From the NCBI GenBank assembly GCA_913778205.1, contig CAJYUW010000013.1:1-51799 (forward strand): DNA of 51,799 nt. The letters are read 5' to 3'. The translations under genes and the position numbers were made by a program. Source of the DNA: an uncultured Curtobacterium sp. Lineage in GTDB: Bacteria; Actinomycetota; Actinomycetes; Actinomycetales; Microbacteriaceae. The notes beneath the pieces are model-generated. The model worked only from the letters and a program-made list of their open reading frames with translations, was not told the DNA's origin and did not search any database. Shown here piece by piece: positions 1 to 9,182 of the stretch; position 1 is the first letter of the stretch; each line of letters begins with the position of its first letter.

Positions 1-5
1 AGAGT

Positions 6-122
6 GTTCCGGTGGTCATAGCGAGAGGGAAACGCCCGGTCACATTCCGAACCCGGAAGCTAAGCCTCTCAGCGCCGATGGTACTGCAAGGGGGACCTTG
101 TGGGAGAGTAGGACGCCGCCGG
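6..122 (+). rRNA. rrf: 5S ribosomal RNA
   Basis: The sequence carries the conserved bacterial 5S core, including the GAACCCGGAAGCTAAG segment and the GCGCCGATGGTACTGC segment, and ends in GGGAGAGTAGGACGCCGCCGG. The 5' TCCGGTG and 3' CGCCGGA ends can pair to form helix I. The length of about 117 nt is normal. The rest of the rRNA operon lies upstream of the window. Exact ends are uncertain by a few bases. Confidence 0.95.
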
Positions 123-142
123 ACTTATTTTGCAAGAAGACG

Positions 143-204
143 TGGCCACTGGCCCTCCGTCGAGAGCAGGGATACCTGCACTCGCGGTGGCCAGTGGCCA
201 TTTC
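143..204 (+). terminator. Candidate rRNA operon terminator or inverted repeat
   Basis: A 12-bp inverted repeat (TGGCCACTGGCC at 143-154 and its exact complement at 189-200) with a 34-nt loop is followed by TTTCTGT. It lies just after the 5S gene and before the next gene, where an rRNA operon terminator is expected. The loop is long and the T tract is weak, so the function is inference. Apart from this I see nothing between 126 and 344. Confidence 0.4.
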
Positions 205-344
205 TGTGTTCGGCGTTCGCGCGCCTCGACGTGCAGCCCGGTTCGTGATGGACTGGGCGCATGTCGTGCTCGCGGACGACATCCAACGACAACGACACAG
301 CGGACGACAGCTCGGGCAACCGGGTGCGCAGGCGAGGAGCGACG

Positions 345-2162
345 GTGGCGAACGACGACGAACAGCGACGGGACGGCAACGGCCGGTCGGATCGAGAGCG
401 TCGCGGCGGAGATCGCGGGCCCCGTCGGGACGGCGGACAGGGTGGCCGCTGGTCGTCCGGCCCGCGTGACTTCGAGCGTCGCGAGGGTGACCGCCGCGAT
501 GGTGGCGCGCGCCGTGATGGTGGCCGTCCGTTCCGTGACGGGTCGCAGCGATCCGACCGCCCGGCTTGGCGCGGCGACCGCGCCGACGGCGGGCGTCCGC
601 CGCGTGGCGACGGGCCGCGTGGCACCGGCCGGCCGCAGCGTGACGGGGATCGTCCGTTCCGGTCGGATCGCCCGGCTCGTGACGGGGATCGTCCGTTCCG
701 GTCGGATCGCCCGGCTCGTGACGGGGATCGTTCGTTCCGGTCGGATCGCCCGGCTCGTGACGGGGATCGTCCGTTCCGGTCGGATCGCCCGGCTCGTGAC
801 GGGGATCGTCCGTTCCGCGGCGGCGGGGATCGTCCGCGCCGCGATGGTGACCGCCCCTTCCGGTCCGAGCGTCCCGCCCGTGACGGGGACCGCCCCCGGC
901 GGGATGGCGATCGTCCGTTCCGGAGCGACGGGGATCGTCCCCAGCGCGGTGGTGACCGTCCGTTCCAGAGGGATGGCGACCGCCAATTCCGTGGCGGCGG
1001 GGACCGTGCTCGTCGCGATGGTGACCGTCCGTTCCGGTCGGATCGGCCGGCTCGTGACGGCGACCGTCCGGAGCGTCGTGACGGCGACCGTCCGTTCCGT
1101 GGCGGCTCCGACCGTCCGCGTCGTGACGGAGACCGTCCGTTCCGCGGGGGCTCCGACCGTCCCCGTGGTGATGGTGCCGACGACCGCCGTCGGTTCGGCG
1201 ACGGCTCCCGGCACGCCGGCGCCCGCTTCGGCGAGGGTGCACGTGACGACTGGGAGGACCGTGACCCCTACGGCACGAAGTCGATCCGTCCGCGGCACGA
1301 CGACCCGGAGATCCCCGACGGTGTGCAGGCGCGCGACCTCGATCCGGCTGCCCGCGCCGAACTGAAGACGCTCAGCAAGGACAACGCCGACTGGGTGGCG
1401 AAGCACCTCGTCTCGGCGGCGCTCCTCGTGGACGTCGACCCCGAGACGGCGAACCAGCACGCGCTGAGTGCCGCTCGTCGTGCCGGTCGGGTCGCGGTGG
1501 TCCGGGAGACCGCAGCGATCACCGCCTACCGGCTCGGCGACTTCGCGACCGCGCTCCGCGAGTTGCGGACCTACCGACGCATCGCCGGGAAGAACGACCA
1601 GCTGCCGATGATGGTCGACTGCGAACGCGGGCTCGGCCGTCCGGAGCGCGCGCTTGAGCTCGGGCGCTCGGTGGACCGTGCCGCACTCGACACCCCGGTG
1701 CAGGTGGAACTCGCGATCGCGATGTCCGGCGCCCGACTCGACCTCGGGAATCCCCAAGCCGCACTCGGCGAGCTGGAGATTCCACAGCTCGACCCGTCCA
1801 CTGCGTACAGCTGGTCGCCGGCGCTCTACAGTGCTTACGCGGCCACGCTCGAGGAGCTCGGTCGCCAGGACGAGGCCGACGAGTGGTGGGCCCGTGTCGA
1901 TGCTGCGACCGAGGCCCTGGCCGAGGCCGCTGACGAGGATGCTTGGGAGACGGTTGATGTGGTCGAGGAAGCGATCGAGGACGACGGACACGGAGACGAC
2001 GGCGTCGAGCAGCGCGTCGAGTCCGCAGTCGAACAGGACGCAGACGACGAACTCGAGCCCCTCGACGAGCCGGCACCCTTCGACGAGCCCGGTGCCGCCG
2101 ACGAGCCCGGCGAGCTCGACGACGACAACCCCGTCGACGTCGACGGCTCAGCAGCCGACTGA
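345..2162 (+). CDS. Arg/Asp/Gly-repeat protein with TPR-like domain (Rv1691-type)
   Basis: A 605-residue protein of unknown exact function. I start it at GTG 345 because GAGGAG lies 5-6 nt upstream; an upstream ATG at 261 has no such site. Residues 1 to about 280 are a low-complexity disordered region built from RDGDRPFRSDRPA-like units, strongly basic and RNA-binding-like in composition. Residues of about 310-510 are alpha-helical and TPR-like (for example LGDFATALRELRTYRRIAG). The last 80 residues are very acidic. The position directly upstream of the HAD phosphatase matches M. tuberculosis Rv1691, which lacks the long repeat head. A role in RNA or ribosome association is speculation from composition only. 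Confidence 0.8.
   Translation: MANDDEQRRDGNGRSDRERRGGDRGPRRDGGQGGRWSSGPRDFERREGDRRDGGARRDGGRPFRDGSQRSDRPAWRGDRADGGRPPRGDGPRGTGRPQRDGDRPFRSDRPARDGDRPFRSDRPARDGDRSFRSDRPARDGDRPFRSDRPARDGDRPFRGGGDRPRRDGDRPFRSERPARDGDRPRRDGDRPFRSDGDRPQRGGDRPFQRDGDRQFRGGGDRARRDGDRPFRSDRPARDGDRPERRDGDRPFRGGSDRPRRDGDRPFRGGSDRPRGDGADDRRRFGDGSRHAGARFGEGARDDWEDRDPYGTKSIRPRHDDPEIPDGVQARDLDPAARAELKTLSKDNADWVAKHLVSAALLVDVDPETANQHALSAARRAGRVAVVRETAAITAYRLGDFATALRELRTYRRIAGKNDQLPMMVDCERGLGRPERALELGRSVDRAALDTPVQVELAIAMSGARLDLGNPQAALGELEIPQLDPSTAYSWSPALYSAYAATLEELGRQDEADEWWARVDAATEALAEAADEDAWETVDVVEEAIEDDGHGDDGVEQRVESAVEQDADDELEPLDEPAPFDEPGAADEPGELDDDNPVDVDGSAAD
639..794 (+). repeat. Four 39-bp direct repeats inside the repeat protein gene
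   Basis: Four contiguous near-identical 39-bp units (639-677, 678-716, 717-755, 756-794), each encoding RDGDRPFRSDRPA, followed by degenerate copies to about 1180. The near-identity at DNA level indicates recent expansion. The repeats also keep other frames open, giving long shadow frames on both strands. Confidence 0.85.
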
Positions 2163-2193
2163 GAGTCCCGTTCCGCCCACGTTCGGCGTCGAT

Positions 2194-3165
2194 GTGGTCC
2201 TGACGGACCTCGACGGCGTCGTCTACCGCGGGCGGAACGCGATCCCTCACGCCGTCGAGTCGCTGACCCGGGTGTCCCTGGGCGCGCGCGTCGGCTACAT
2301 CACGAACAACGCGTCACGGCGACCCGTCGACGTCGCCGAGCACCTCGAAGGTTTCGGGCTCGAGGTGTCGGCCGACGACGTCGTCACCTCGTCGCAGGCG
2401 GGTGTACGGCTGCTCGAGACGCTCGTCCCCGCCGGATCGACGGTCCTCGTCACCGGCGGACTCGGTCTCACGAGCATCGTCGAGGAAGCCGGGTTCACGG
2501 TGACCGACACCGCCGAGGACGCCCCGGCTGCCGTCATCCAGGGGTTCTCGCCGGATCTCGGGTGGAAGGAGCTCGCAGAGGCGTCGTTCGCGCTGGCCGA
2601 CCCCGACGTGCCGTGGGTCGCGACCAACATGGACTGGTCCATCCCGGTCGAGCGCGGCATCGCGCCCGGCAACGGGACGCTCGTCTCCGCCGTCCACCAG
2701 GCCGTCGGCAGGATGCCGGTCGTGGCGGGGAAGCCGGAGCGGCCCATCTTCGACGCCGCCCTCGCCCGCTTCGGCGGCGAGCACCCGCTGTTCATCGGCG
2801 ACCGCCTCGACACCGACATCAAGGGGGCCAACGACGCCGGGATCCCCAGCGTGCTCGTCCTGACGGGCATCGACCAGGCGAAGCAGGTCCTCGCGGCCGA
2901 CCAGAAGTCGCGGCCGACGTACATCCTCGACGACCTCCGTGGGCTGTCGAGCCCGTACCCGATCACGGTCCGGCGTGAGGACGAGGACGGCACCCGGTAC
3001 GTCACGGTCGGCGGTGCGACGGTCGCGATGCGGGGACACGTCGTCCGGGTGCTCGACGACGGCGACGACCTCGATCGTCTCCGTGCCGGCGCGACCATCA
3101 TCTGGGAGTCGGGCCTGGCCATCTACGGTCTCGACGTGGACCCGAAGCTGTACGGCGGCGAGTAG
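2194..3165 (+). CDS. HAD-IIA family sugar/glycerol phosphatase
   Basis: A HAD superfamily subclass IIA phosphatase of 323 residues. Motif I is the N-terminal VLTDLDGVVYRG (nucleophile and general acid aspartates). Motif II falls around YITNNASRR, and motifs III/IV around GKPERPIFDAAL and IGDRLDTDIKGANDAG. Its position matches M. tuberculosis Rv1692, reported as a glycerol-3-phosphate phosphatase; the same substrate here is inference. The start is uncertain. GTG 2194 leaves only a short first strand, GTG 2092 would overlap the previous gene by 71 bp, and neither has a good ribosome binding site. The gene is probably translated by coupling to its upstream neighbour. Confidence 0.85.
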   Translation: MVLTDLDGVVYRGRNAIPHAVESLTRVSLGARVGYITNNASRRPVDVAEHLEGFGLEVSADDVVTSSQAGVRLLETLVPAGSTVLVTGGLGLTSIVEEAGFTVTDTAEDAPAAVIQGFSPDLGWKELAEASFALADPDVPWVATNMDWSIPVERGIAPGNGTLVSAVHQAVGRMPVVAGKPERPIFDAALARFGGEHPLFIGDRLDTDIKGANDAGIPSVLVLTGIDQAKQVLAADQKSRPTYILDDLRGLSSPYPITVRREDEDGTRYVTVGGATVAMRGHVVRVLDDGDDLDRLRAGATIIWESGLAIYGLDVDPKLYGGE

Positions 3166-3166
3166 C

Positions 3167-3403
3167 GTGACGGACGTGCCGAACGAGGACCGCCCGACGC
3201 CGCTGCAGCCCGGCGACGCCACACCACGGCCGCGGCCCGGTGGAGTGGTCGGGACGCCCACGTCCGAGCAGGACCACGAGGACTTCGCCGCCCGGACCGC
3301 GGCGGCCGAGGGCCTCGAGCTCACCGACCGCGCGGACGCCTTCGCCGCGTTGCACGACGAGCTCCGCACCCGACTCGAGAGCGGCGGCTCCGCGAGTGCC
3401 TGA
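3167..3403 (+). CDS. Small conserved hypothetical protein (Rv1693-like position)
   Basis: A 78-residue, acidic, soluble protein starting at GTG one base after the HAD stop codon and overlapping the start of tlyA, so it sits within a tightly coupled operon. The N-terminal half is Pro/Thr-rich and probably disordered. The C-terminal half (DRADAFAALHDELRTRLESG) looks like an amphipathic helix. No motif gives a function. A small protein at this position is known in the equivalent M. tuberculosis operon (Rv1693). An in-frame GTG at 3176 is an alternative start. Confidence 0.65.
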   Translation: MTDVPNEDRPTPLQPGDATPRPRPGGVVGTPTSEQDHEDFAARTAAAEGLELTDRADAFAALHDELRTRLESGGSASA

Positions 3404-4235
3404 GTCCGCCGGGGCACCCGTGGGCGCTCGTGGCGGGACCGTCCGGCTCGACGCGCTCGTCGCCGAGCGTGGTCTCGCGAGGTCGCGCACCGCCGCCGCG
3501 AAGCTCATCCAGGACGGCCGTGTCACCGTCGGGGGAGCAGCGGTCGTCAAGCCCTCCCACCCGACCCCCACCGACGCAGCCGTCGTCGTCGACTCCGACG
3601 ACGAGTGGGTGTCGCGCGCGGCCCGTAAGCTCGTCGGCGCCCTCGACGCGTTCGGTGTCGACCCGACCGGCCGCGTGGCACTCGACGTCGGAGCGAGCAC
3701 GGGCGGGTTCACGCAGGTGCTGCTCGCCCGCGGGGCGCGCCGCGTCGTCGCGCTCGACGTCGGACACGGTCAGCTGAACCCCCTCGTCGCACTCGACGAC
3801 CGGGTGGTGGTGGTCGAGGGCTGCAACGCGCGGAACCTCACGGCAGCGTCGTACTCGGCGCTCGACCCGGCCGCGTCCGAGACGTCCCTCGTCGTCGGTG
3901 ACCTCTCCTTCATCTCCCTGCGGATCGTCCTGCCGGTGCTCGTGGAGGCCGTGCCGTCCGACGACTTCGTCCTCCTCGTCAAGCCGCAGTTCGAGGTCGG
4001 ACGAGGCGGCGTCCGCGAGGGGATCGTGCGGGATCCCGGGCTCCGCAACGACGCCCTGATGAACGTCCTGTGGGCCGCGTGGGACGCCGGGCTCGGGACG
4101 TCCGGACTCGCCGCGTCGCCCATCGTCGGGACGCACGGCAACCACGAGTACCTCGCCCGCTTCCAGCGTGGTGTCGGTACCAATCCGACAGAATGGATCG
4201 ACCGGGCGACCAGCCTGGCGGAAGGGGTGGCATGA
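3396..4235 (+). CDS. tlyA: TlyA family rRNA 2'-O-ribose methyltransferase
   Basis: A 279-residue RNA methyltransferase. Residues of about 17-60 form an S4 RNA-binding domain (RLDALVAERGLARSRTAAAKL). From about residue 75 there is an FtsJ/RrmJ-like Rossmann domain with SAM-binding LDVGASTGGF (96-105), VVGDLSFISLR, and a VKPQFEVGRGGVREGIVRD segment. In mycobacteria TlyA methylates C1409 of 16S and C1920 of 23S rRNA, and its loss gives capreomycin resistance; the same targets are inferred. The GTG start overlaps the end of the small upstream gene, and the ATGA at the 3' end overlaps nadK. Confidence 0.93.
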   Translation: MPESAGAPVGARGGTVRLDALVAERGLARSRTAAAKLIQDGRVTVGGAAVVKPSHPTPTDAAVVVDSDDEWVSRAARKLVGALDAFGVDPTGRVALDVGASTGGFTQVLLARGARRVVALDVGHGQLNPLVALDDRVVVVEGCNARNLTAASYSALDPAASETSLVVGDLSFISLRIVLPVLVEAVPSDDFVLLVKPQFEVGRGGVREGIVRDPGLRNDALMNVLWAAWDAGLGTSGLAASPIVGTHGNHEYLARFQRGVGTNPTEWIDRATSLAEGVA

Positions 4236-5158
4236 GCGACGTACGGCACATCCTGCTCGTCTCGCACACCGGACGACGCGACTCGATCGACGCCGCGGTC
4301 GAGGTCTGCGACATCCTGCACGCGGCTGGCGTCACCCCGGTGATGCCCTTCGACGAGTACGCCGACGTCCGGCGGGCCGAGGCGTCCGTGGGCAAGGTCG
4401 ACATCCTCGGCGTCGACGTGCAAGCGGACCAGCTCGAGGTCGTCATCGTGCTCGGTGGCGACGGCACCATCCTCCGCGCCGCCGAACTCGTCCGCGGCAC
4501 CCGCGCGGCGATCGTCGGTGTCAACCTCGGGCACGTCGGCTTCCTCGCGGAGAGCGAGCGTCCGGACCTCGAGGAGACCGTCCAGCACACCCTCCGTGGC
4601 GAGTACCACGTCGAGGAACGCGTCGCCCTGCAGGTCGACGTCGTCGTCGGACAGGAGACCGTCTACTCGTCGTGGGCACTCAACGAGGCCACCATCGAGA
4701 AGGCGTCCCGGGAACGCATGCTCGAGGTCGTCACCGAGGTCGACGGTCGCCCGTTGTCGTCCTTCGGGTGCGACGGCGTCGTCGTCTCGACCCCGACCGG
4801 GTCGACCGCGTACTCGTTCTCCGGCGGCGGGCCGATCGTGTGGCCCGACGTCGACGCGATCCTCATGGTGCCGCTCAGCGCGCACGCCCTGTTCTCCCGC
4901 CCGATCGTTGTCGGGCCGGACTGCACCCTCGCCGTCGAGGTCCTCCGTCGGACCAGCGGTGTCGGCGTGCTCTGGTGCGACGGCCGTCGCGCGCACGACC
5001 TGCCGCCGGGAGCCCGCGTCGAGGTGCGCCGCTCGCCGGAGCCCGTCCGCGTGGCGCGGCTCAAGGACGCGCCGTTCGCCGATCGACTGGTCGCGAAGTT
5101 CCGTCTGCCGGTGACCGGTTGGCGTGGCCCGCAGCGGGACGACGAGGTCGAGCCGTGA
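4232..5158 (+). CDS. nadK: NAD kinase
   Basis: A 308-residue ATP- or polyphosphate-dependent NAD kinase making NADP. Diagnostic features are GGDGT at residues 75-79, LNEATIEKASRER (conserved NE motif) and GDGVVVSTPTGSTAYSFSGGGP. The ATG start overlaps the tlyA stop (ATGA) and is preceded by GAAGGGG. The stop overlaps the GTG start of recN. The tlyA-nadK-recN order is standard for Actinobacteria. Confidence 0.95.
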   Translation: MSDVRHILLVSHTGRRDSIDAAVEVCDILHAAGVTPVMPFDEYADVRRAEASVGKVDILGVDVQADQLEVVIVLGGDGTILRAAELVRGTRAAIVGVNLGHVGFLAESERPDLEETVQHTLRGEYHVEERVALQVDVVVGQETVYSSWALNEATIEKASRERMLEVVTEVDGRPLSSFGCDGVVVSTPTGSTAYSFSGGGPIVWPDVDAILMVPLSAHALFSRPIVVGPDCTLAVEVLRRTSGVGVLWCDGRRAHDLPPGARVEVRRSPEPVRVARLKDAPFADRLVAKFRLPVTGWRGPQRDDEVEP

Positions 5159-6849
5159 TCGAGGAGATCTCGATCAACGACCTCGGGGTCATCGGCGAGG
5201 CAACGCTCGAGCTCGGGCCCGGCTTCACGGTCGTGACGGGCGAGACCGGTGCGGGCAAGACGATGATCGTCACCGCGCTCGGCCTCCTGCTCGGCGCACG
5301 TGCCGACGCCGGAGCGGTCCGCCGGGGTGCGTCGTCGGCGGTCGTCGAGGGACGCTGGCACGTGCCCGACCACGACGCCGTCGCCGAGCGTGTCGAGGAC
5401 GCCGGGGGAGCGGTGGAGGACGGCGAGCTCATCCTCACCCGCACGGTGTCGGCCGAGGGGCGCAGTCGTGCGACGGTCGGCGGACGCAGCGCCCCGGTCG
5501 CGGTGCTCGGCGAGCTCGCGGACCGGCTCGTCACCGTGCACGGCCAGTCCGACCAGATCCGGCTCACCTCCGCCACCGCGCAGCGTGCGGCCCTCGACGG
5601 CTTCGGTGGACCGAAGCTGCAGAAGGCACTCGACGCGTACGTCGCCGCGTACGACACCTGGCAGGAGCACACGGGTGAGCTCGAGACCCTGGTCAGGGAC
5701 CGTGACGACCGCGTGGCGGAAGCGGAACGGATCCGCGCCGCGTCGGACGAGATCGAGGCGGCCGATCCCCAACCGGGCGAGGACGCCGAGCTCGCCGAAC
5801 GGGCCGAACGCCTCGGGAACCTCGAGGAACTGCGGTTGTCCGCCGGTCTCGCCCACGAGGCCCTGTCGAGCGAATCCCTCGAGGGCGCTCCCGACGTCGT
5901 CGGTCTCGTCGAGTCGGCGCGACGCGCGATCGAGCGGGTCGCGGCCTCCGACGTCGCGCTGCAGCCCGTCCTCGAGCAGCTGACCGAGCTCAGCATCCAG
6001 GCGACCGAGACCTCCGCGAGCCTGTCGAGCTACCTCGGGTCGCTCGAGCCCGATGCCGGTCACGACCTCGAACTCATCAACGAACGACGCGCCCTGCTCG
6101 CCGGACTCACACGCAAGTACGGCGAGACCGTCGACGACGTCATCGCCTACGGGCACCGCGCCGGGGAACGACTGCTCGAACTCGACGGGGACGACGACCG
6201 CATCGCCGCCCTGCAGCAGGCGGTCGAGCAGGACGAGCAGGCGCTCGCCCGTGCCGCCGACACCCTCACCGCCGCGCGGACGAAGGCAGCGGGCGAGCTC
6301 GCGAAGCGGGTCAGCGCCGAGCTGCGGTCGCTGGCGATGGCGGGTGCCACGCTCGTGGTCGAGGTCACCGACGCCGGGGAGTACCGCCGTCACGGCCGCG
6401 ACCAGGTCGCGATCCTGCTCCAGCCGCACTCGGGGACCGACCCGCGCCCGATCGGCAAGGGTGCTTCCGGTGGCGAACTCTCCCGGGTCATGCTCGCGAT
6501 CGAGGTGGTCATGGCCGGCAGCACGACCGTCCCGACGTTCGTCTTCGACGAGGTCGACGCCGGCGTCGGCGGGGCGGCGGCCATCGAGATCGGGCGTCGG
6601 TTGGCACAGCTCGCGGAACGGACGCAGGTGATCGTCGTTACGCACCTCGCGCAGGTCGCTGCGTTCGCGAACAACCACCTCAACGTCGTCAAGGACGCGA
6701 GCGGCGCGGTGACCTCCTCGAGCGTCCGTCGGCTCGACGGCGAGGAGCGGCTGCAGGAGATGGCGCGGCTGCTCTCCGGCCTCGGTGACAGCGCGAGCGG
6801 GATGGAGCACGCACGCGAGCTCCTCGAGGTCGCCGGCCAGTCCGCCTGA
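5155..6849 (+). CDS. recN: DNA repair protein RecN
   Basis: A 564-residue SMC-like ATPase that organises DNA at double-strand breaks. Walker A is GETGAGKT at residues 29-36. A long central coiled-coil-prone region spans about 170-370. The ABC signature is [16 protein letters not shown] and Walker B is [12 protein letters not shown]. Length is normal. GTG 5155 overlaps the nadK stop. The 3' end of the gene, encoding [15 protein letters not shown], is reproduced in the intergenic DNA immediately downstream. Confidence 0.95.
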   Translation: MIEEISINDLGVIGEATLELGPGFTVVTGETGAGKTMIVTALGLLLGARADAGAVRRGASSAVVEGRWHVPDHDAVAERVEDAGGAVEDGELILTRTVSAEGRSRATVGGRSAPVAVLGELADRLVTVHGQSDQIRLTSATAQRAALDGFGGPKLQKALDAYVAAYDTWQEHTGELETLVRDRDDRVAEAERIRAASDEIEAADPQPGEDAELAERAERLGNLEELRLSAGLAHEALSSESLEGAPDVVGLVESARRAIERVAASDVALQPVLEQLTELSIQATETSASLSSYLGSLEPDAGHDLELINERRALLAGLTRKYGETVDDVIAYGHRAGERLLELDGDDDRIAALQQAVEQDEQALARAADTLTAARTKAAGELAKRVSAELRSLAMAGATLVVEVTDAGEYRRHGRDQVAILLQPHSGTDPRPIGKGASGGELSRVMLAIEVVMAGSTTVPTFVFDEVDAGVGGAAAIEIGRRLAQLAERTQVIVVTHLAQVAAFANNHLNVVKDASGAVTSSSVRRLDGEERLQEMARLLSGLGDSASGMEHARELLEVAGQSA

Positions 6850-7138
6850 GGACGTCTCGGTCGGGAGGCGCGCCTCGCGCCAGCCTCGTCGGTCGCGCCA
6901 GCGCGAGCGGCATGGAGCACGCACGCGAGCTCCTCGAGGTCGCCGGCCAGTCCGCCTGAGGCCGTTCCGGTCGGGACGTTCCGGTCGGGAGGCGGGGCTC
7001 GCGCCCGCCTCGTCGGTCGCGCCAGCGCGGTCGGGGTGGAGCACGCACGCGAGCTCCTCGGGGTCGCCGGCCGGTCCGCCTGCGGACGTTCCGGTCGGGA
7101 GGCGGGGCTCGCGCCCGCCTCGTCGGTCGCGCCCGCTG
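6791..7138 (+). repeat. Tandem degenerate copies of the recN 3' end
   Basis: The last about 55 bp of recN plus about 55 bp of following sequence recur at 6901 and again at 7025, so three tandem units with periods of about 110 and 124 bp. The second copy still encodes the exact RecN C-terminus followed by TGA; the third has lost the stop. A 14-bp duplication (GTTCCGGTCGG-type) accounts for the longer second period. The units contain GGGAGGCGCGCCTCGC-like palindromes related to hairpin repeats elsewhere in the window. This array fills most of the 391-bp recN-pyrG gap; I see no gene in it. Confidence 0.85.
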
Positions 7139-7240
7139 TCGGCGGCAGCGGGCGGAGCACGCGCCGACCACGTGCCGTCGCAACGCCCGCGGCGAACGCG
7201 GGTCGCGCCTCCCGTCCGATCTGACGTAGGATGGAAGCCC

Positions 7241-8950
7241 GTGGCGGACACTTACAGCGGCGGAACCCAATCTTCGAACGAGACCCCGAAGGTGACGAAG
7301 CAGATCTTCGTGACCGGCGGGGTCGTCTCGTCTCTCGGCAAGGGCCTGACGGCGGCCAGCCTCGGCAACCTGCTCACGGCGCGCGGCCTCAAGGTCGTCA
7401 TGCAGAAGCTCGACCCGTACCTCAACGTGGACCCGGGCACGATGAACCCGTTCCAGCACGGCGAGGTCTTCGTGACCGACGACGGCGCCGAGACGGACCT
7501 CGACATCGGGCACTACGAGCGCTTCCTCGACATCAACCTCTCGCAGGCGGCGAACGTCACGACCGGGCAGGTCTACTCGAGCGTCATCGCCAAGGAGCGT
7601 CGCGGCGAGTACCTCGGCGACACGGTCCAGGTCATCCCGCACATCACCGACGAGATCAAGCGTCGGATGCGGGAGCAGGCGGAGAACGACCCGCAGCCCG
7701 ACGTCATCATCACCGAGGTCGGCGGCACGGTCGGCGACATCGAGTCCCAGCCGTTCATCGAGTCGGCTCGTCAGGTGCGGCACGAGCTCGGCCGGAACAA
7801 CGTCTTCTTCGTGCACGTCTCGCTCGTGCCGTTCATGAACGCGTCCGGCGAGCAGAAGACCAAGCCGACGCAGCACTCGGTCGCCGCCCTGCGTTCGATC
7901 GGCATCCAGCCGGACGCGCTCGTCCTCCGCAGCGACCGGCCCGTCTCGGACTCGAACAAGCGCAAGATCGCGCTGATGTGCGACGTCGACGAGGGCGCCG
8001 TGGTGAACGCGGTCGACGTGCCCTCGATCTACGACCTCCCGGGGCTGCTGCACGACCAGGGGCTCGACCAGGTCATCATCGACGCCCTCCGCCTCGAGGC
8101 GCACGACGTCGACTGGTCGGCGTGGAAGCCGGTCCTCGACGCGGTGCACGAGCCGAAGAAGGAGGTCACGATCGCCCTCGTCGGCAAGTACATCGACCTC
8201 CCGGACGCGTACCTGTCGGTCACCGAGGCGCTGCGGGCGGGCGGGTTCGCCCACAACGCCCGCGTGAAGCTCAAGTGGGTCGTGTCCGACGACTGCACCA
8301 CGCCCGAGGGTGCCGCGAAGCACCTCGGCGACGTCGACGGCATCTGCGTACCGGGTGGCTTCGGCGTGCGGGGCATCGAGGGCAAGCTCGGCGCGCTCCG
8401 CTTCGCGCGTGAGCAGGGCATCCCGACGCTCGGCCTGTGCCTCGGTCTGCAGTGCATGGTCATCGAGTACGCCCGCCACGAGGCCGGCCTGACCGACGCG
8501 TCGAGCACCGAGTTCGACCCGGAGACCACGACGCCGGTCATCGCGACCATGGCGGAGCAGGTGGACATCATCGCGGGCGGTGACCTCGGCGGCACGATGC
8601 GCCTCGGCCTGTACCCGGCGAAGTTCACCGAGGGGTCGCTGGCGGCCGAGCTGTACGGTGCGTCCGAGGCCTCCGAGCGGCACCGCCACCGCTACGAGGT
8701 GAGCAACAAGTACCGCCAGCAGATCGCGGACGCCGGTCTGGTGTTCTCGGGCACGTCGCCCGACGGCACGCTCGTCGAGTACGTGGAGCTGCCCCGCGAG
8801 GTGCACCCGTTCTACATCGCCACGCAGGCGCACCCGGAGCTCCGGTCGCGTCCGACGAACGCGCACCCGCTGTTCGCCGGGCTCGTCGGTGCGGCGATCG
8901 AGCGCGCGGGTGCCTCGAGCCTGTTCGACCCGCAGGAGTCGGCCGCCTGA
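7241..8950 (+). CDS. pyrG: CTP synthase
   Basis: A 569-residue glutamine-hydrolysing CTP synthase converting UTP to CTP. The N-terminal synthetase domain has [17 protein letters not shown] and [20 protein letters not shown]. The C-terminal class I glutamine amidotransferase domain has the nucleophile elbow [16 protein letters not shown] and the catalytic His-Glu in [10 protein letters not shown]. Start GTG 7241 gives a short leader before [12 protein letters not shown] and follows a GGATGGAAG site. Normal length. Confidence 0.97.
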   Translation: MADTYSGGTQSSNETPKVTKQIFVTGGVVSSLGKGLTAASLGNLLTARGLKVVMQKLDPYLNVDPGTMNPFQHGEVFVTDDGAETDLDIGHYERFLDINLSQAANVTTGQVYSSVIAKERRGEYLGDTVQVIPHITDEIKRRMREQAENDPQPDVIITEVGGTVGDIESQPFIESARQVRHELGRNNVFFVHVSLVPFMNASGEQKTKPTQHSVAALRSIGIQPDALVLRSDRPVSDSNKRKIALMCDVDEGAVVNAVDVPSIYDLPGLLHDQGLDQVIIDALRLEAHDVDWSAWKPVLDAVHEPKKEVTIALVGKYIDLPDAYLSVTEALRAGGFAHNARVKLKWVVSDDCTTPEGAAKHLGDVDGICVPGGFGVRGIEGKLGALRFAREQGIPTLGLCLGLQCMVIEYARHEAGLTDASSTEFDPETTTPVIATMAEQVDIIAGGDLGGTMRLGLYPAKFTEGSLAAELYGASEASERHRHRYEVSNKYRQQIADAGLVFSGTSPDGTLVEYVELPREVHPFYIATQAHPELRSRPTNAHPLFAGLVGAAIERAGASSLFDPQESAA

Positions 8951-9030
8951 CGCGACCCCGAGCGGACGGGCGCGCCCCGCTCGACGGCGACGCGAACTGT
9001 CGCGCGGGGCGCGCCGACCGCGCCTGCGAG

Positions 9031-9066
9031 GGAGGACGGTGCCAGGTGGCACCGCGCCTCCAGTCC
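9031..9066. repeat. Hairpin repeat family copy 1 (imperfect)
   Basis: GGAGGACGGTGCC pairs imperfectly with GGCACCGCGCCTCC around an AGGT loop and ends in CAGTCCG. Same family as the copies at 24674, 38892, 46186 and 49371. It lies downstream of pyrG and could act as its terminator. Confidence 0.6.
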
Positions 9067-9090
9067 GTTGCGGGGCCGCGTCCCTGCGGA

Positions 9091-9155
9091 CGGAACCAGG
9101 TTCTGGACACGGCACCCACGGAACAGCGCGGTGCTGTGTCCGGAACCTGGTTCCG
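9091..9155. repeat. Large inverted repeat with nested palindromes
   Basis: Arms of 26 bp (9091-9116 and 9130-9155) match with two mismatches around a 13-nt loop. Each arm itself contains a palindrome of type GGAACCAGGTTC. The element lies in the 232-bp gap between pyrG and the NUDIX gene, ending 28 bp before the latter. It could be a strong hairpin, or a pair of binding sites for a dimeric regulator. Confidence 0.75.
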
Positions 9156-9182
9156 GCGCGCGGGCGTGCTTGACTTGAGCAC

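Noticed and set aside
639..794. CRISPR-like regular repeats
   Set aside because: Units are contiguous with no spacers and translate in frame as protein repeats.
69..1991. 640-residue open frame on the minus strand
   Set aside because: Shadow of the repeat protein gene. The 39-bp in-phase repeats keep several frames open, and its translation is a low-complexity TIPVTSRAIRPER repeat with no domain.
4663..7251. 862-residue open frame antisense to nadK and recN
   Set aside because: Lies over two clearly recognisable genes; composition is typical of a GC-rich antisense shadow.
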